Origin: Amycolatopsis vastitatis
Lineage (GTDB): Bacteria > Actinomycetota > Actinomycetes > Mycobacteriales > Pseudonocardiaceae
NCBI RefSeq assembly: GCF_002234595.1
Contig: NZ_NMUL01000012.1
Location: 248,001-312,000, forward strand
Length of the DNA: 64,000 nucleotides
Reading direction: 5' to 3'
Below are positions 1 through 8,438 of the stretch, piece after piece. Within the stretch, counting starts at the first letter, position 1, and each line of letters starts with the position of its first letter. Under the pieces are notes generated by a model that did not search any database, was not told the origin of the DNA, and was given only the letters and a program-made list of their open reading frames with translations. The translations under genes were made by a program, and so were the position numbers.

Positions 1-593
1 CCGCGCGTCGCCCGCGACAGCAGGTCCCCGACGGCGTCGTCGAGCTGATCGTCGGGCACCACCCGGTTGACCAGGCCCCAGTCGAGCGCGGTCGCCGCGT
101 CGACGACGTCGCCCGTCAGTGCCATCTCCATCAGCCGCTTGCGGCCGATCGCGCGCGCCACCGGCACCGCCGGCGTGTGGCAGAACCAGCCGCCCTTGCC
201 GCCCGGCAGCGCGAAACCCGCCGACTCGGCGGCCACGGCCAGGTCGCACGACGCCACGAGCTGACAGCCCGCCGCGGTCGCCAGGCCATGCACCCGCGCG
301 ACGACCACCTGCGGGATCGACTGCATGGTCTTCATCAGGTCGGTGCACAACGTCAGCAGCTCGCGCACGCCCATCAGGTCGCGCTTGGCCACGTCGCCGA
401 AGTCGTGCCCCGCGGAGAACACCGGTCCCGCGCCGGCCAGCACGACGCCGGTCGCGTCGGACGTCCCCGCCGCGCGGAACGCGACGAGCAGCTCGGCGAG
501 GTGGTCCGCGGACAGCGAGTTGCGCCGCTCCGGCCGGTTCATGGTGATCGTGACGGTATCGCCGTCCCGGCTCATCAGGAGGTGCTCGTACAT
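1..593 (-). CDS. Crotonase (enoyl-CoA hydratase/isomerase) family protein, partial
   Basis: The ATG at 593 opens a frame that runs off the left edge after about 197 codons. It reads as a crotonase-fold protein: residues 59-66 (FSAGHDFG) and 101-111 (VHGLATAAGCQ) form the two oxyanion-hole loops that bind the CoA thioester carbonyl. The first catalytic Glu of true enoyl-CoA hydratases (usual GGCE) is Gln here, and the second (usual QPE) falls in a Leu-Pro-Gly-Gly stretch. The protein therefore resembles the ECHDC3-like branch, and hydratase chemistry is doubtful. Its start overlaps the end of the upstream regulator gene by 19 bases, so the two are probably co-transcribed. The family is secure; the substrate is unknown. 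Confidence 0.85.
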   Translation of the reverse strand, partial: MYEHLLMSRDGDTVTITMNRPERRNSLSADHLAELLVAFRAAGTSDATGVVLAGAGPVFSAGHDFGDVAKRDLMGVRELLTLCTDLMKTMQSIPQVVVARVHGLATAAGCQLVASCDLAVAAESAGFALPGGKGGWFCHTPAVPVARAIGRKRLMEMALTGDVVDAATALDWGLVNRVVPDDQLDDAVGDLLSRATR

Positions 594-1576
594 TCCCCGA
601 CCGTAGCCCCTCCGGAGCGGAATGTGCGCCGGTAACTGTCCGGGCCGACGCCCACCTCGGCCCGCATCCGCCGCCGCAGGTTGGCCGCCGTGCCCAAACC
701 CGACCGCTGCGCGACCCGCTCGACGGGCAGCGCCGTCGTCTCCAGCAGCCGCTGCGCGTACCGGACGCGCTGCACGCGCAGCCAGCGGCCCGGCGTCACG
801 CCCGTGGCCGCGGCGAACTCGCGGTGGAACGTCCGCTCGCTCATCCGCGCGTGCCCGACGAGGTCCTCGACGCCGATCCCGGAGCCGAGGCGGGCCAGCG
901 CCCAGTCCATTGTGGACGCCATTCCGGGCTGGGAAGCCGCCGGCGGCAACGGGTTGTCGACGTACTGCCGCTGCCCGCCTTCACGGGCCGGTGGCATCAC
1001 CAAGCGCCGGGCGAGTGCGGCGGCGACGTCCGCGCCGTGGTCGCGCCGGACCAGGTACAGGCACAGGTCGAGGCCGCCGACGACACCCGCGGACGTCAGC
1101 ACGCCCCCGTCGTCGGTGTACAGGACATCGCGGTGCAGGTCCGCCCGCGGCGCGACGCGGGCCAGGGCGTCGAGGTCGCGCCAGTGCGTCGTCGCCGGAC
1201 GGCCGTCGAGCAGGCCGGCGGTGGCGAGGGTGAACGCCCCGGAGCACAGCCCGGCGACGGTCCGCCCCTCCCGGTGAGCCCGCCGCAGCGCGGTGCCCGC
1301 CGCCGCGGGCACGGCGGCGAGCGGGTCGTCGCGGCCGGGTGCCAGCACGAGGTCGCAGCCGTCGAGCCCGGCGAGCCCGTGGGTCGCGGCGACGTCGCCG
1401 AACGGCGACACGGCCGTGCGGACCCGGCCGGGGCTGCACAGCCGCACGGTGAAGGGGCCGATCCCGCTGTCGGTCCGGTCCTGGCCCCACACCTCGCCGA
1501 TCACCGCGAGGTCGAACATCCGGGTGCCCGGCAGCAGCAGGACGCCGATGGTGCGCATGGCAGGAAAGTACCGCAT
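575..1576 (-). CDS. GlxA-like regulator: DJ-1/PfpI domain plus AraC-type helix-turn-helix
   Basis: 333 residues. The first ~195 form a class-I amidotransferase-like (DJ-1/PfpI) domain starting VLLLPGTRMFDL, with the nucleophile-elbow cysteine in LCSGAF. The last ~110 form an AraC/XylS double helix-turn-helix (ARMSERTFHREF, then GLGTAANLRRR). This is the GlxA architecture, in which the N-terminal domain is thought to sense a small molecule and the C-terminus binds DNA. The domain begins at the second Met (1558); I kept 1576 because AGAAG lies just upstream. It probably controls the downstream crotonase and/or the divergent hydrolase at 1630, only 53 bases away. Confidence 0.88.
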   Translation of the reverse strand: MRYFPAMRTIGVLLLPGTRMFDLAVIGEVWGQDRTDSGIGPFTVRLCSPGRVRTAVSPFGDVAATHGLAGLDGCDLVLAPGRDDPLAAVPAAAGTALRRAHREGRTVAGLCSGAFTLATAGLLDGRPATTHWRDLDALARVAPRADLHRDVLYTDDGGVLTSAGVVGGLDLCLYLVRRDHGADVAAALARRLVMPPAREGGQRQYVDNPLPPAASQPGMASTMDWALARLGSGIGVEDLVGHARMSERTFHREFAAATGVTPGRWLRVQRVRYAQRLLETTALPVERVAQRSGLGTAANLRRRMRAEVGVGPDSYRRTFRSGGATVGECTSTS

Positions 1577-1629
1577 CGCGCGTCTTCTGCCACTCCCCCG
1601 AGCCCGTCACGATCGCGAGACTCGAGGGC

Positions 1630-2190
1630 ATGACCGAAACGGCACTCATCCTCATCGACGTCCAGCGCGGGTTCGACGACCCGGAGTTCTGGGGCCCGCG
1701 CAACAATCCCGGCGCCGAAGCCAACATCAAGGCGCTGCTCGACGCCTGGCAGGAGCGGCGGCTCCCGGTGGTGCTCGTGCACCACGACTCGCCGAAGCCC
1801 GGCTCGCCGCTGCGCCCCGGTCAGCCGGGCAACGACTTCAAGCCCGAACTCGACGGCGCGCGGGCGGACCTGGTGTTCGGCAAGAAGGTCAACTCGGCCT
1901 TCATCGGCGACGTCGACCTCGACGCGTGGCTGCGCAAGCGCGGCATCACGAGCTTCGTCCTGGCCGGCATCCAGACGAACTTCTGCTGCGAAACCACCGC
2001 GCGGATGGGCGGGAACCTCGGCTACGCCGTGACTTTCGCCCTCGACGCCACGTTCACGTTCGACCTCGAAGGCCCCGACGGCAGTGTGCTCGCCGCCGAC
2101 GAGCTGTACCGCGCGACGGCGACCAACCTGCACGGCGGCGGCTTCGCCACCGTGCGGTCCACAAAGGACATCCTGGCCGGGCTCAGCTGA
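1630..2190 (+). CDS. Isochorismatase-family cysteine hydrolase
   Basis: 186 residues, the normal length for this Rossmann-like hydrolase family. The catalytic triad is visible: Asp10 (LILIDVQRGF), Lys85 or Lys86 (VFGKKVNS) and Cys119 in GIQTNFCCETTAR, which includes the family's T-x-x-C loop. Members hydrolyse isochorismate, nicotinamide or other amides and vinyl ethers; nothing here decides the substrate. It is transcribed divergently from the GlxA-type regulator, a common arrangement for a regulator and its target. The 3' end overlaps the convergent meaA stop by 8 bases. Confidence 0.9.
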   Translation: MTETALILIDVQRGFDDPEFWGPRNNPGAEANIKALLDAWQERRLPVVLVHHDSPKPGSPLRPGQPGNDFKPELDGARADLVFGKKVNSAFIGDVDLDAWLRKRGITSFVLAGIQTNFCCETTARMGGNLGYAVTFALDATFTFDLEGPDGSVLAADELYRATATNLHGGGFATVRSTKDILAGLS

Positions 2191-4201
2191 GGCCGTTGCG
2201 CTCCCGGATCAGCGAGACGATGCCGTCCATGATCCCGGTCAGCTCGTAGTCCTTGGGCGTGAACACCCGGGCGATGCCGCGCTCGGTCAGCAGCGCGGCG
2301 TCGTCCGGCGGGATGATGCCGCCGACGATCACCGGCACGTCGCCCGCCCCCGCGGCGCGCAGGCCGTCGACGACGTGCGGGACGACCTCCAGGTGCGAGC
2401 CGGACAGCACCGAGAGCCCGACGACGTGCACGCCCTCCTGCACCGCGGCCGCGACGATCTGCTCGGGTGTCAGGCGGATACCCTGGTAGACGACCTCGAA
2501 CCCGACGTCGCGCGCCCGGACGGCGACCTGCTCGGCGCCGTTGGAGTGGCCGTCGAGGCCCGGCTTGCCGACCAGGATCCGGAGCCGCTCGCCCAGCTCG
2601 GCTTCGGTTTCCCGGACCCGCGCGCGCACCCGCTCCAGCTCCGGGTCGCCCGCGCCGGCGACGGCGGACGCGGACACCCCGGTGGGCGCCCGGTATTCGC
2701 CGAACACTTCGCGCAGCGCGCCGGCCCACTCGCCGGTGGTCACCCCGGCCCGCGCACAGTCCACAGTGGCCTCGAAGAGGTTTTCCGTGGTCTGCGCGCG
2801 TTCCTTCAGCGCGGTCAGCGACCGCTCGACGGCGCCGTCGTCGCGGTGGGACCGCCATTCCTCGATCGCGGTGACGGCGGCCTTCTCGACGGCGGGGTCG
2901 ATCGTCTCGATCGCCTTGGCGCCCTCGGCCTGCAGCGGCGACGGCTCTGTCGTCTCGAACTTGTTGACGCCGACGAGGACACGCTCGCCGTTCTCCACCC
3001 CGCGGCGGTACTCGGCCAGGGAGGTGACCAGCTGCGACTTCATGTAGCCGCTCTCGACGGCGGCGACCGCGCCGCCGAGGTCCTGCACGCGGGCGATCTC
3101 CTCGCGGGCACCGGCCATGATCTCGTCGACCTTGGCCTGGATGACGTGCGAGCCGTCGAAGATGTCCTCGTACTCCAGCAGGTCCGTCTCGAACGCGAGC
3201 ACCTGCTGCATCCGCAGGGCCCACTGCTGGTCCCACGGCCGGGGCAGGCCGAGGGCTTCGTTCCACGCGGGCAGCTGGATCGCGCGGGCGCGGGCGCCGC
3301 GGGAGAGCGACACCGCGAGCATCTCCAGCACGATCCGCTGGACGTTGTTCTCCGGCTGGGCCTCGGTGAGGCCGAGCGAGTTGACCTGGACGCCGTAACG
3401 CAGGCGGCGCGCCTTCGGATCCGTTACGCCGTAACGGTCGCGGGTGAGCTCGTCCCAGAGCGCGGTGAACGCGCGCATCTTGGCCATCTCCTCGACGAAC
3501 CGGACGCCGGCGTTGACGAAGAAGGAGATCCGCGCGACGACCTTGGCCATGTCGGCCGCGTCGACCTGCCCCGAGTCCCGGACGGCGTCGAGCACGGCGA
3601 TCGCGGTGCACAGCGCGTACGCGACCTCCTGCGTCGGCGTCGCGCCGGCTTCCTGCAGGTGGTAGCTGCAGATGTTGATCGGGTTCCATTTCGGCACGTG
3701 GTGCACGGTCCACGCGATCATGTCGGTGATCAGCCGCAGGCTCGGTCCGGGCGGGAAGATGTAGGTCCCGCGGGACAGGTACTCCTTGATGATGTCGTTC
3801 TGCGTGGTGCCGGTGAGCTTGGCGAGGACTTCGTCGACGTCCCGGCCCTCGGCTTCGGCCTGCTCACGCGCCACGGAGACGTACAGCGCGAGCAGCCACA
3901 TGGCGGGCGCGTTGATCGTCATCGACGTGTTCGCCTCGGCGAGCGGGATGCCGTCGAAGAGCCGCCGCATGTCGCCGAGGTGCGACACCGGCACGCCGAC
4001 CTTGCCGACCTCGCCGCGGGAGAGCTGGTGGTCCGGGTCGTAGCCGGTCTGGGTTGGCAGGTCGAAGGCCACCGAGAGCCCGGTCTGCCCCTTCGCGAGG
4101 TTGCGCCGGTAGAGCTCGTTCGACGCGGCCGCGGAGGAGTGCCCGGCGTAGGTCCGCATCACCCACGGTCGGTCTCGCTCGCGGTCCGTTGGGTACGGCA
4201 C
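2183..4201 (-). CDS. meaA: Adenosylcobalamin-dependent acyl-CoA mutase MeaA (ethylmalonyl-CoA mutase type)
   Basis: 672 residues from a GTG with GGAGG seven bases upstream. The N-terminal ~540 residues are the methylmalonyl-CoA mutase-type barrel (RPWVMRTYAGH, FDLPTQTGYDPD). The C-terminal ~130 residues are the B12-binding domain, with the cobalt-ligating His in LDGHSNGAEQ followed by GLSVLSGSH. Substrate and cofactor domains share one chain, and the sequence matches the Streptomyces/Methylobacterium MeaA branch, which isomerises ethylmalonyl-CoA to methylsuccinyl-CoA in the ethylmalonyl-CoA pathway. Crotonyl-CoA carboxylase/reductase is not in the window. An AdoCbl-synthesising adenosyltransferase lies at 11753. 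No cobalamin riboswitch is visible upstream. Confidence 0.93.
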   Translation of the reverse strand: MPYPTDRERDRPWVMRTYAGHSSAAASNELYRRNLAKGQTGLSVAFDLPTQTGYDPDHQLSRGEVGKVGVPVSHLGDMRRLFDGIPLAEANTSMTINAPAMWLLALYVSVAREQAEAEGRDVDEVLAKLTGTTQNDIIKEYLSRGTYIFPPGPSLRLITDMIAWTVHHVPKWNPINICSYHLQEAGATPTQEVAYALCTAIAVLDAVRDSGQVDAADMAKVVARISFFVNAGVRFVEEMAKMRAFTALWDELTRDRYGVTDPKARRLRYGVQVNSLGLTEAQPENNVQRIVLEMLAVSLSRGARARAIQLPAWNEALGLPRPWDQQWALRMQQVLAFETDLLEYEDIFDGSHVIQAKVDEIMAGAREEIARVQDLGGAVAAVESGYMKSQLVTSLAEYRRGVENGERVLVGVNKFETTEPSPLQAEGAKAIETIDPAVEKAAVTAIEEWRSHRDDGAVERSLTALKERAQTTENLFEATVDCARAGVTTGEWAGALREVFGEYRAPTGVSASAVAGAGDPELERVRARVRETEAELGERLRILVGKPGLDGHSNGAEQVAVRARDVGFEVVYQGIRLTPEQIVAAAVQEGVHVVGLSVLSGSHLEVVPHVVDGLRAAGAGDVPVIVGGIIPPDDAALLTERGIARVFTPKDYELTGIMDGIVSLIRERNGLS

Positions 4202-4286
4202 TGGGCACCTCCGGCGGTGGACGTTTCATGGAGTGTACCGGCCGGTAACTTATGCGGGCAGTGGAATCGGACACGTCCGGGTGAGG

Positions 4287-4802
4287 TCAGGCCGGCCGGG
4301 CCTGCGCCCGCGCGATCAGGTCACGCACCCGCTCGGCCTCCGGCACGGCGACCAGGCCCGTCACCATCAGGCCGAACGACGAGGGACCGGGCCCCGGAGC
4401 GATCCGCGAGAACCTGCCGAAGTCGACGGTTCCGCTGCCGTCCTGCCGGATCCGGGCGACCGGCGGCGGCAGCGTGGCGAGATACGTCGACGCGCCAGTC
4501 CTTCCCGAGAAGCGATCGGCCAGCACGATCCGCCGGTCGGTCACGACGTACTCGACGCGGCGCCGCGCCCGCAACCTGGCGACGACCGGCCCCCAGGTGA
4601 ACGCGAGACCACTCAGCCCGAGGGCCCATTCGAAGATCGACATCGGGTCGTGCCTGGCCACCGGGACCACGAGGGTCGCGATCCCCCAGACCAGGCCGAT
4701 TGCGAACTGGTACAAGTCGAACCGAGCAAGGGTGAGACGCTGCGGCCGTCCCGACCACAGCAGCCGCTCACCCGGCAGCAGAACGTTCGTCGGCACATCC
4801 AC
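4287..4802 (-). CDS. Membrane protein with small bacterial PH-like domain, copy 1 of 3
   Basis: 171 residues from a GTG with GGGAGG at good spacing. Layout: an N-terminal signature LLPGERLLWSGRP, two predicted membrane helices (about residues 28-48 and 53-72), then a domain with YVVTDRRIVLAD and the C-terminal ERVRDLI. The VTDRRI strand is typical of DUF304/YdbT-like bacterial PH domains. Two paralogues follow on the same strand with the same layout (4864 and 5395). Function unknown; an inner-membrane protein with a cytosolic PH-like domain is inferred. Confidence 0.75.
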   Translation of the reverse strand: MDVPTNVLLPGERLLWSGRPQRLTLARFDLYQFAIGLVWGIATLVVPVARHDPMSIFEWALGLSGLAFTWGPVVARLRARRRVEYVVTDRRIVLADRFSGRTGASTYLATLPPPVARIRQDGSGTVDFGRFSRIAPGPGPSSFGLMVTGLVAVPEAERVRDLIARAQARPA

Positions 4803-4863
4803 CGCGACCTCCCGGCGCTCCTTGCCGGGCTGACGCTCGTGAGGGTCGCGCAGGTTGCCCCGC

Positions 4864-5385
4864 TCAGGCGGCTGAGCTGTCCGCTTCCGGCGGGGCCTGG
4901 CGGCCCTTGGCCTCGTCGATGGCCTTGGTGAGCAGGTCGCGGACCCGCTTGGGCTCGCCGACGCCCATCAACGTCACCGAACCGGACTCGCCGAACGCGA
5001 TGGTGCCGGTGCGGGACGGTCCCGGCTTGAGGACCGGCGCCGACAGGCCGGCCAGCTCGCTGGAGCGTTCCTTCTGCCGGAACAAGCCGGTGCGCGCGAT
5101 GATCCGGCTGTCCGTCACCGCGTAGGTCGTGCGCCCGAGCGCCAGGTACCGGACCACGGACCGGCCGACCGCGCCGTAGCCGCCGAGCACCAGCGCCACC
5201 ACGGCCGCGGCCATCGTGAGGCCGCTCGGCTGCTTCGTGAGCAGGTACCAGAGAGCGGCGGCGGCGAGGACGAGTCCGGCCGGGGCGATCACCCCGTCCG
5301 CGGAGACGTAGAGCGGACGCTGGACCGGCTCTCCCGCCCAGAGCACGCGTTCACCGGGCAGAAGATCGATTTCGCCAGCTGACAT
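4864..5385 (-). CDS. Membrane protein with small bacterial PH-like domain, copy 2 of 3
   Basis: 173 residues from an ATG. It has the same plan as its neighbours: LLPGERVLWAGEP at the N-terminus, two membrane helices (about 27-45 and 52-70), the YAVTDSRIIART strand and a C-terminal PKRVRDLLTKAI helix. It is closer to copy 1 than to copy 3 in the first 20 residues and in the RVRDLL segment. It lies 61 bases upstream of copy 1 and 9 bases downstream of copy 3, so all three are probably one transcript. No enzymatic motif is visible. Confidence 0.75.
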   Translation of the reverse strand: MSAGEIDLLPGERVLWAGEPVQRPLYVSADGVIAPAGLVLAAAALWYLLTKQPSGLTMAAAVVALVLGGYGAVGRSVVRYLALGRTTYAVTDSRIIARTGLFRQKERSSELAGLSAPVLKPGPSRTGTIAFGESGSVTLMGVGEPKRVRDLLTKAIDEAKGRQAPPEADSSAA

Positions 5386-5394
5386 GGCCGAACA

Positions 5395-5925
5395 CTACTC
5401 TGCGGAGGCCCCTCCCGCCGAGTCCCGCGCGCGGCGCACGTGTTCGTACACCTTCTGTGCGTGGTCGATCGCGCGGAGCACCAGGTCGCGCTCGGCATAC
5501 CGGTCGAAGTGGACGACCCGGCGCAGGCGCCGGTCCTCCGCGCCGGCGAAGGTGATCGTCCCGGTGCCGTCGGGGTGCTGCCGCAGCACCGCTTCAGGCA
5601 GCTCGGCCATCGGGTAGACCCGCTCTTCGAACTTCCCTTCTTCGTCGGTGTGGACCACGATCCGCCGGTCGGTCACGAAGTACTCGACCAGCTCGATGGC
5701 GTTCTGCCGCTGCCGGGCGACGAGCGCGGCGACGCTACCCACGGCGATCGAGACGACCGCGCCCGTGACGTCCCCGAAGACCACGAACCAGCCGGTCACG
5801 CTCAACCAGAGCACGAACAGCGCGACGAGCAGCTTCCTGTTCTTCACCACGGCCGGCACGAGCCGCGGCGAACACTGCCAGAGCAGGTTTTCGCCGTCGG
5901 CCAGCCTGAGTTCCCCCCGGTTCAC
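5395..5925 (-). CDS. Membrane protein with small bacterial PH-like domain, copy 3 of 3
   Basis: About 176 residues from the GTG at 5925; a TTG nine bases further upstream is the only in-frame alternative. The signature is LADGENLLWQCSP, followed by two membrane helices (about 26-44 and 49-66), the strand EYFVTDRRIVVHT and a C-terminal ERDLVLRAIDHA helix. It is the most diverged member of the tandem triplet and the first gene of the presumed unit. The next gene upstream is divergent (LysE, 6005). No Shine-Dalgarno sequence stands out, so the start is uncertain. Confidence 0.7.
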   Translation of the reverse strand: MNRGELRLADGENLLWQCSPRLVPAVVKNRKLLVALFVLWLSVTGWFVVFGDVTGAVVSIAVGSVAALVARQRQNAIELVEYFVTDRRIVVHTDEEGKFEERVYPMAELPEAVLRQHPDGTGTITFAGAEDRRLRRVVHFDRYAERDLVLRAIDHAQKVYEHVRRARDSAGGASAE

Positions 5926-6004
5926 GCAGCCCAAGCTACGCGATGAACCGTGTGACGGAAATCCGCGAGACCCAACCGGTACCCGTCGATTAGCGTGGAC
6001 AGCC

Positions 6005-6628
6005 GTGACGTGGAGTGTGTACGGGAGTTACCTGGTCATCGTGGTCCTGATCGTGCTCGCGCCGGGACCGGACACGATGGTGATGCTGAAGAACGCGCTC
6101 TCCGGCGGGTTCCGGGGCGGGCTGCTCGCGTCCCTCGGCATCGTCACTGGGAACGCCGTCCAGGGCACCGCCGCGGCGCTCGGGCTGGGCGTCCTCATCG
6201 CACGGTCGCAGCCGGTCTTCCTCGCGCTCAAGTGGGCCGGCGCGGCCTACCTCGTCTTCCTCGGCGTCCAGGCGCTGCGCGGCGCGTTCCGCGGCAGCTA
6301 CGCCCCGGTCGAGGAGGTCCAGCGACGCCGGGGCGGCGGCTTCCGGCGGTTCCGCGAAGGGTTCCTCTCCAACGTCACCAACCCGAAGGTGCTGGTGCTG
6401 TTCCTGTCCGTGCTGCCGCAGTTCCTGACGGCCGAGTCGACCGTCGGGGACTCGCTGCTGCTGGCTTACACCGTCGCCGTGCTCGGCGGGCTGTGGCTGC
6501 TGGCGCTGCTGCTTTTCGTGCACCGCGTCCGGACGTGGCTGGGACGCCGCCGGGTGCGCCGTACCCTGGACGGCGTCACCGGCACCGCGCTGCTCGGGTT
6601 CGGCGCCGCCCTCGCCTTGGAGTCCTGA
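6005..6628 (+). CDS. LysE/RhtB-family amino-acid exporter, first of tandem pair
   Basis: 207 residues from a GTG; the longer upstream frame antisense to the PH-like gene is not credible. The LysE/RhtB hallmark LAPGPDTMVMLKNAL is in the first 35 residues, and about six hydrophobic segments cover the chain, ending in GFGAALALES. The family exports amino acids or their analogues by proton exchange; the substrate cannot be read from sequence. A TTAGCG box ends nine bases before the GTG, which would suit a leaderless transcript. The stop overlaps the next gene's ATG (TGATG), so the pair is translationally coupled. Confidence 0.88.
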   Translation: MTWSVYGSYLVIVVLIVLAPGPDTMVMLKNALSGGFRGGLLASLGIVTGNAVQGTAAALGLGVLIARSQPVFLALKWAGAAYLVFLGVQALRGAFRGSYAPVEEVQRRRGGGFRRFREGFLSNVTNPKVLVLFLSVLPQFLTAESTVGDSLLLAYTVAVLGGLWLLALLLFVHRVRTWLGRRRVRRTLDGVTGTALLGFGAALALES

Positions 6629-7251
6629 TGACCTGGAGCACGTACGCCGCTTTCGCCGGAATGATGGCGTTCCTGGCCATGATGCCGGGCCCGGACACGA
6701 TGGTCGTGCTCAAGAACGCCCTGACCGGTGGCCCCCGCGGCGGCTGGGCGTGCGCCGGCATCTCCGTCGCGAACGTCCTGCAGGGCACGGCGGCGGCGCT
6801 CGGGCTGGGCGCGGTGATCACGCGCTCCCAGCCGGTGTTCGAAACGGTGAAATGGCTCGGCGCGGCATACCTGGTCTTCCTGGGCGTCCAGGCCCTCCGC
6901 GGCGCCTGGCGCGGCGACTACGAAGCGCTCGACGACGTCCGCAAGGCCCGCGCGTCCCGGGGACGGCGGTTCCGCGAAGGGTTCCTGTCCAACATCACCA
7001 ACCCCAAGGTGATCGTGCTGTACCTGTCGGTCCTGCCGCAGTTCCTCACCCCCGGCGTGACGGGCCAGGGTGACGCGCTGCTGCTGGCTTACACCGTCGC
7101 CGCCTTCGGACTGGTGTGGCAGGTGCTGCTGCTGTTCTTCGTCCACCGGGTCCGGGGCTGGCTGCAGCGCCGCCGGGTGCGGCGGACGATGGACGGCGCC
7201 ACCGGGGTGGCGCTCGTCGGTTTCGGCGCGGCACTCGCCCTCGAGGGTTAG
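6628..7251 (+). CDS. LysE/RhtB-family amino-acid exporter, second of tandem pair
   Basis: 207 residues, exactly as long as the preceding gene and similar along its whole length (MPGPDTMVVLKNALTGG, then RFREGFLSNITNPKV). It is a tandem duplicate coupled through TGATG. Six hydrophobic segments fit the LysE fold. Two coupled paralogues suggest a hetero-oligomeric exporter or recent amplification; neither can be shown here. The stop overlaps the end of the convergent hydrolase gene by four bases. Confidence 0.88.
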   Translation: MTWSTYAAFAGMMAFLAMMPGPDTMVVLKNALTGGPRGGWACAGISVANVLQGTAAALGLGAVITRSQPVFETVKWLGAAYLVFLGVQALRGAWRGDYEALDDVRKARASRGRRFREGFLSNITNPKVIVLYLSVLPQFLTPGVTGQGDALLLAYTVAAFGLVWQVLLLFFVHRVRGWLQRRRVRRTMDGATGVALVGFGAALALEG

Positions 7252-8438
7252 AGCGTCCGGTCCAGCCAGTCGTAGATCCGGCCGGCCGCGAGCCGCTGGG
7301 CGCCGACGTGGCAGTGCGCGTCCGCGCCTTCCTCCGCCGTGAACGTCATCAGCGTCTTCGGTGCGTTCAGGTGCGCGTACAGCCGCCGCGGCTCGGTTTC
7401 GGTCTCGCCGCCGAAGAACAGGTCGTCCGCCGCTTCGCAGACCAGCGTCGGGCACGCGATCTTCTCCGCGACGCCGCCTTCGAGCGTGTACTCGAGGTAC
7501 TTCGCGACGAACTCGCGGTCGGTCGCCGCGCCCAGGACGTAGCGGCCGTGGTCGCACGCCCAGCGCAGCGTCGGGCTCGCCTGCCGTCCCGCGGCGAGCA
7601 GCGCGTCGAACTCCTCGTCGTGCTCCGCCCGGGCGCGGCGGGCGATCTCCTCGCGGGGCCACGGCAGCGTCGACGTCACCGCGGCACCCGCGTCGTAGAC
7701 GCCGTCGACCGCGACGACCGCCGCCAGCCGGGGCTCGAACGCCGCCGCGCGCGGAGCCAGCATGCCGCCGAGGCTGACGCCGAGCAGCGCGATCCGCGCC
7801 GGGTCGACGCCGTCGAGCCCGAGCACGAAGTCCACCACCGGCGTGACGGCGTGCTCCCAGTCCGGGCGGAACACCAGCTTCTCGCGCCGGACCGCGCTCG
7901 GCTGGCCCGGGCCGTCGAAGGTGAGTACGTGGTAACCGCGCTCGGCGCCCGTCGCCGCACCCATGAAGTGGAGCTCCTCGGCGCTGCCGTCGAACCCGTT
8001 GTGCATGATCAGCACCGGCTTCGGGCCCGCACCCGGCGCGCGGTAGAGGTAACCGCGCAAAACCGTTCCGTCGTAAGGGATTTCGACCGGCTCGGCGACC
8101 TGCGCCCGCCGGAAGCATTCGACGCTGCGGTCGTAGGCCGCCGCGATCCGCGGGTCCGCCGGGTCACCGTGCAGGAAGAACTCGGACGAGAAGTAGTACG
8201 TCGACGCGCGCAGCAGCAGATCCCGCGCGGTCACCGGGCCGGCGTCGGCCGCTTCCGCGTACAGGCGGTCGGCCAGGGCGCGGTAGGCGTCGTGCCAGCT
8301 GTCGTAGTCGCCGGCCGTCACGCTCGACGCCGCGGCGAGCACTTCGCCGAAGTCCGAGCCGCCGTAGGCCGCGTGGCCGAACAGGCGCAGGGTTTCGAAC
8401 CAGAACTGCCGGTCCTCTTCGAACAGGAGCTGCTTCAT
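7248..8438 (-). CDS. Alpha/beta-hydrolase (esterase/acyl-peptidase type)
   Basis: 396 residues. An N-terminal helical part of about 125 residues precedes an alpha/beta-hydrolase core. The core has the HNGFDGSAEE oxyanion region, the nucleophile elbow GVSLGG (Ser222), an Asp in the CEAADDLFFGG segment and a late His in DAHCHVG. The layout resembles the 2,6-dihydropseudooxynicotine hydrolase/FrsA-like group of C-C or ester hydrolases. Its ATG overlaps the stop of the upstream NAD(P)-binding gene (ATGA), placing it last in a three-gene operon that runs from the operator region at 9709-9760. Substrate unknown. Confidence 0.85.
   Translation of the reverse strand: MKQLLFEEDRQFWFETLRLFGHAAYGGSDFGEVLAAASSVTAGDYDSWHDAYRALADRLYAEAADAGPVTARDLLLRASTYYFSSEFFLHGDPADPRIAAAYDRSVECFRRAQVAEPVEIPYDGTVLRGYLYRAPGAGPKPVLIMHNGFDGSAEELHFMGAATGAERGYHVLTFDGPGQPSAVRREKLVFRPDWEHAVTPVVDFVLGLDGVDPARIALLGVSLGGMLAPRAAAFEPRLAAVVAVDGVYDAGAAVTSTLPWPREEIARRARAEHDEEFDALLAAGRQASPTLRWACDHGRYVLGAATDREFVAKYLEYTLEGGVAEKIACPTLVCEAADDLFFGGETETEPRRLYAHLNAPKTLMTFTAEEGADAHCHVGAQRLAAGRIYDWLDRTL

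Noticed and set aside
2084..4600. 838-codon plus-strand open frame antisense to meaA
   Set aside because: Shadow of meaA with typical antisense Arg/Asp/Val-rich composition.
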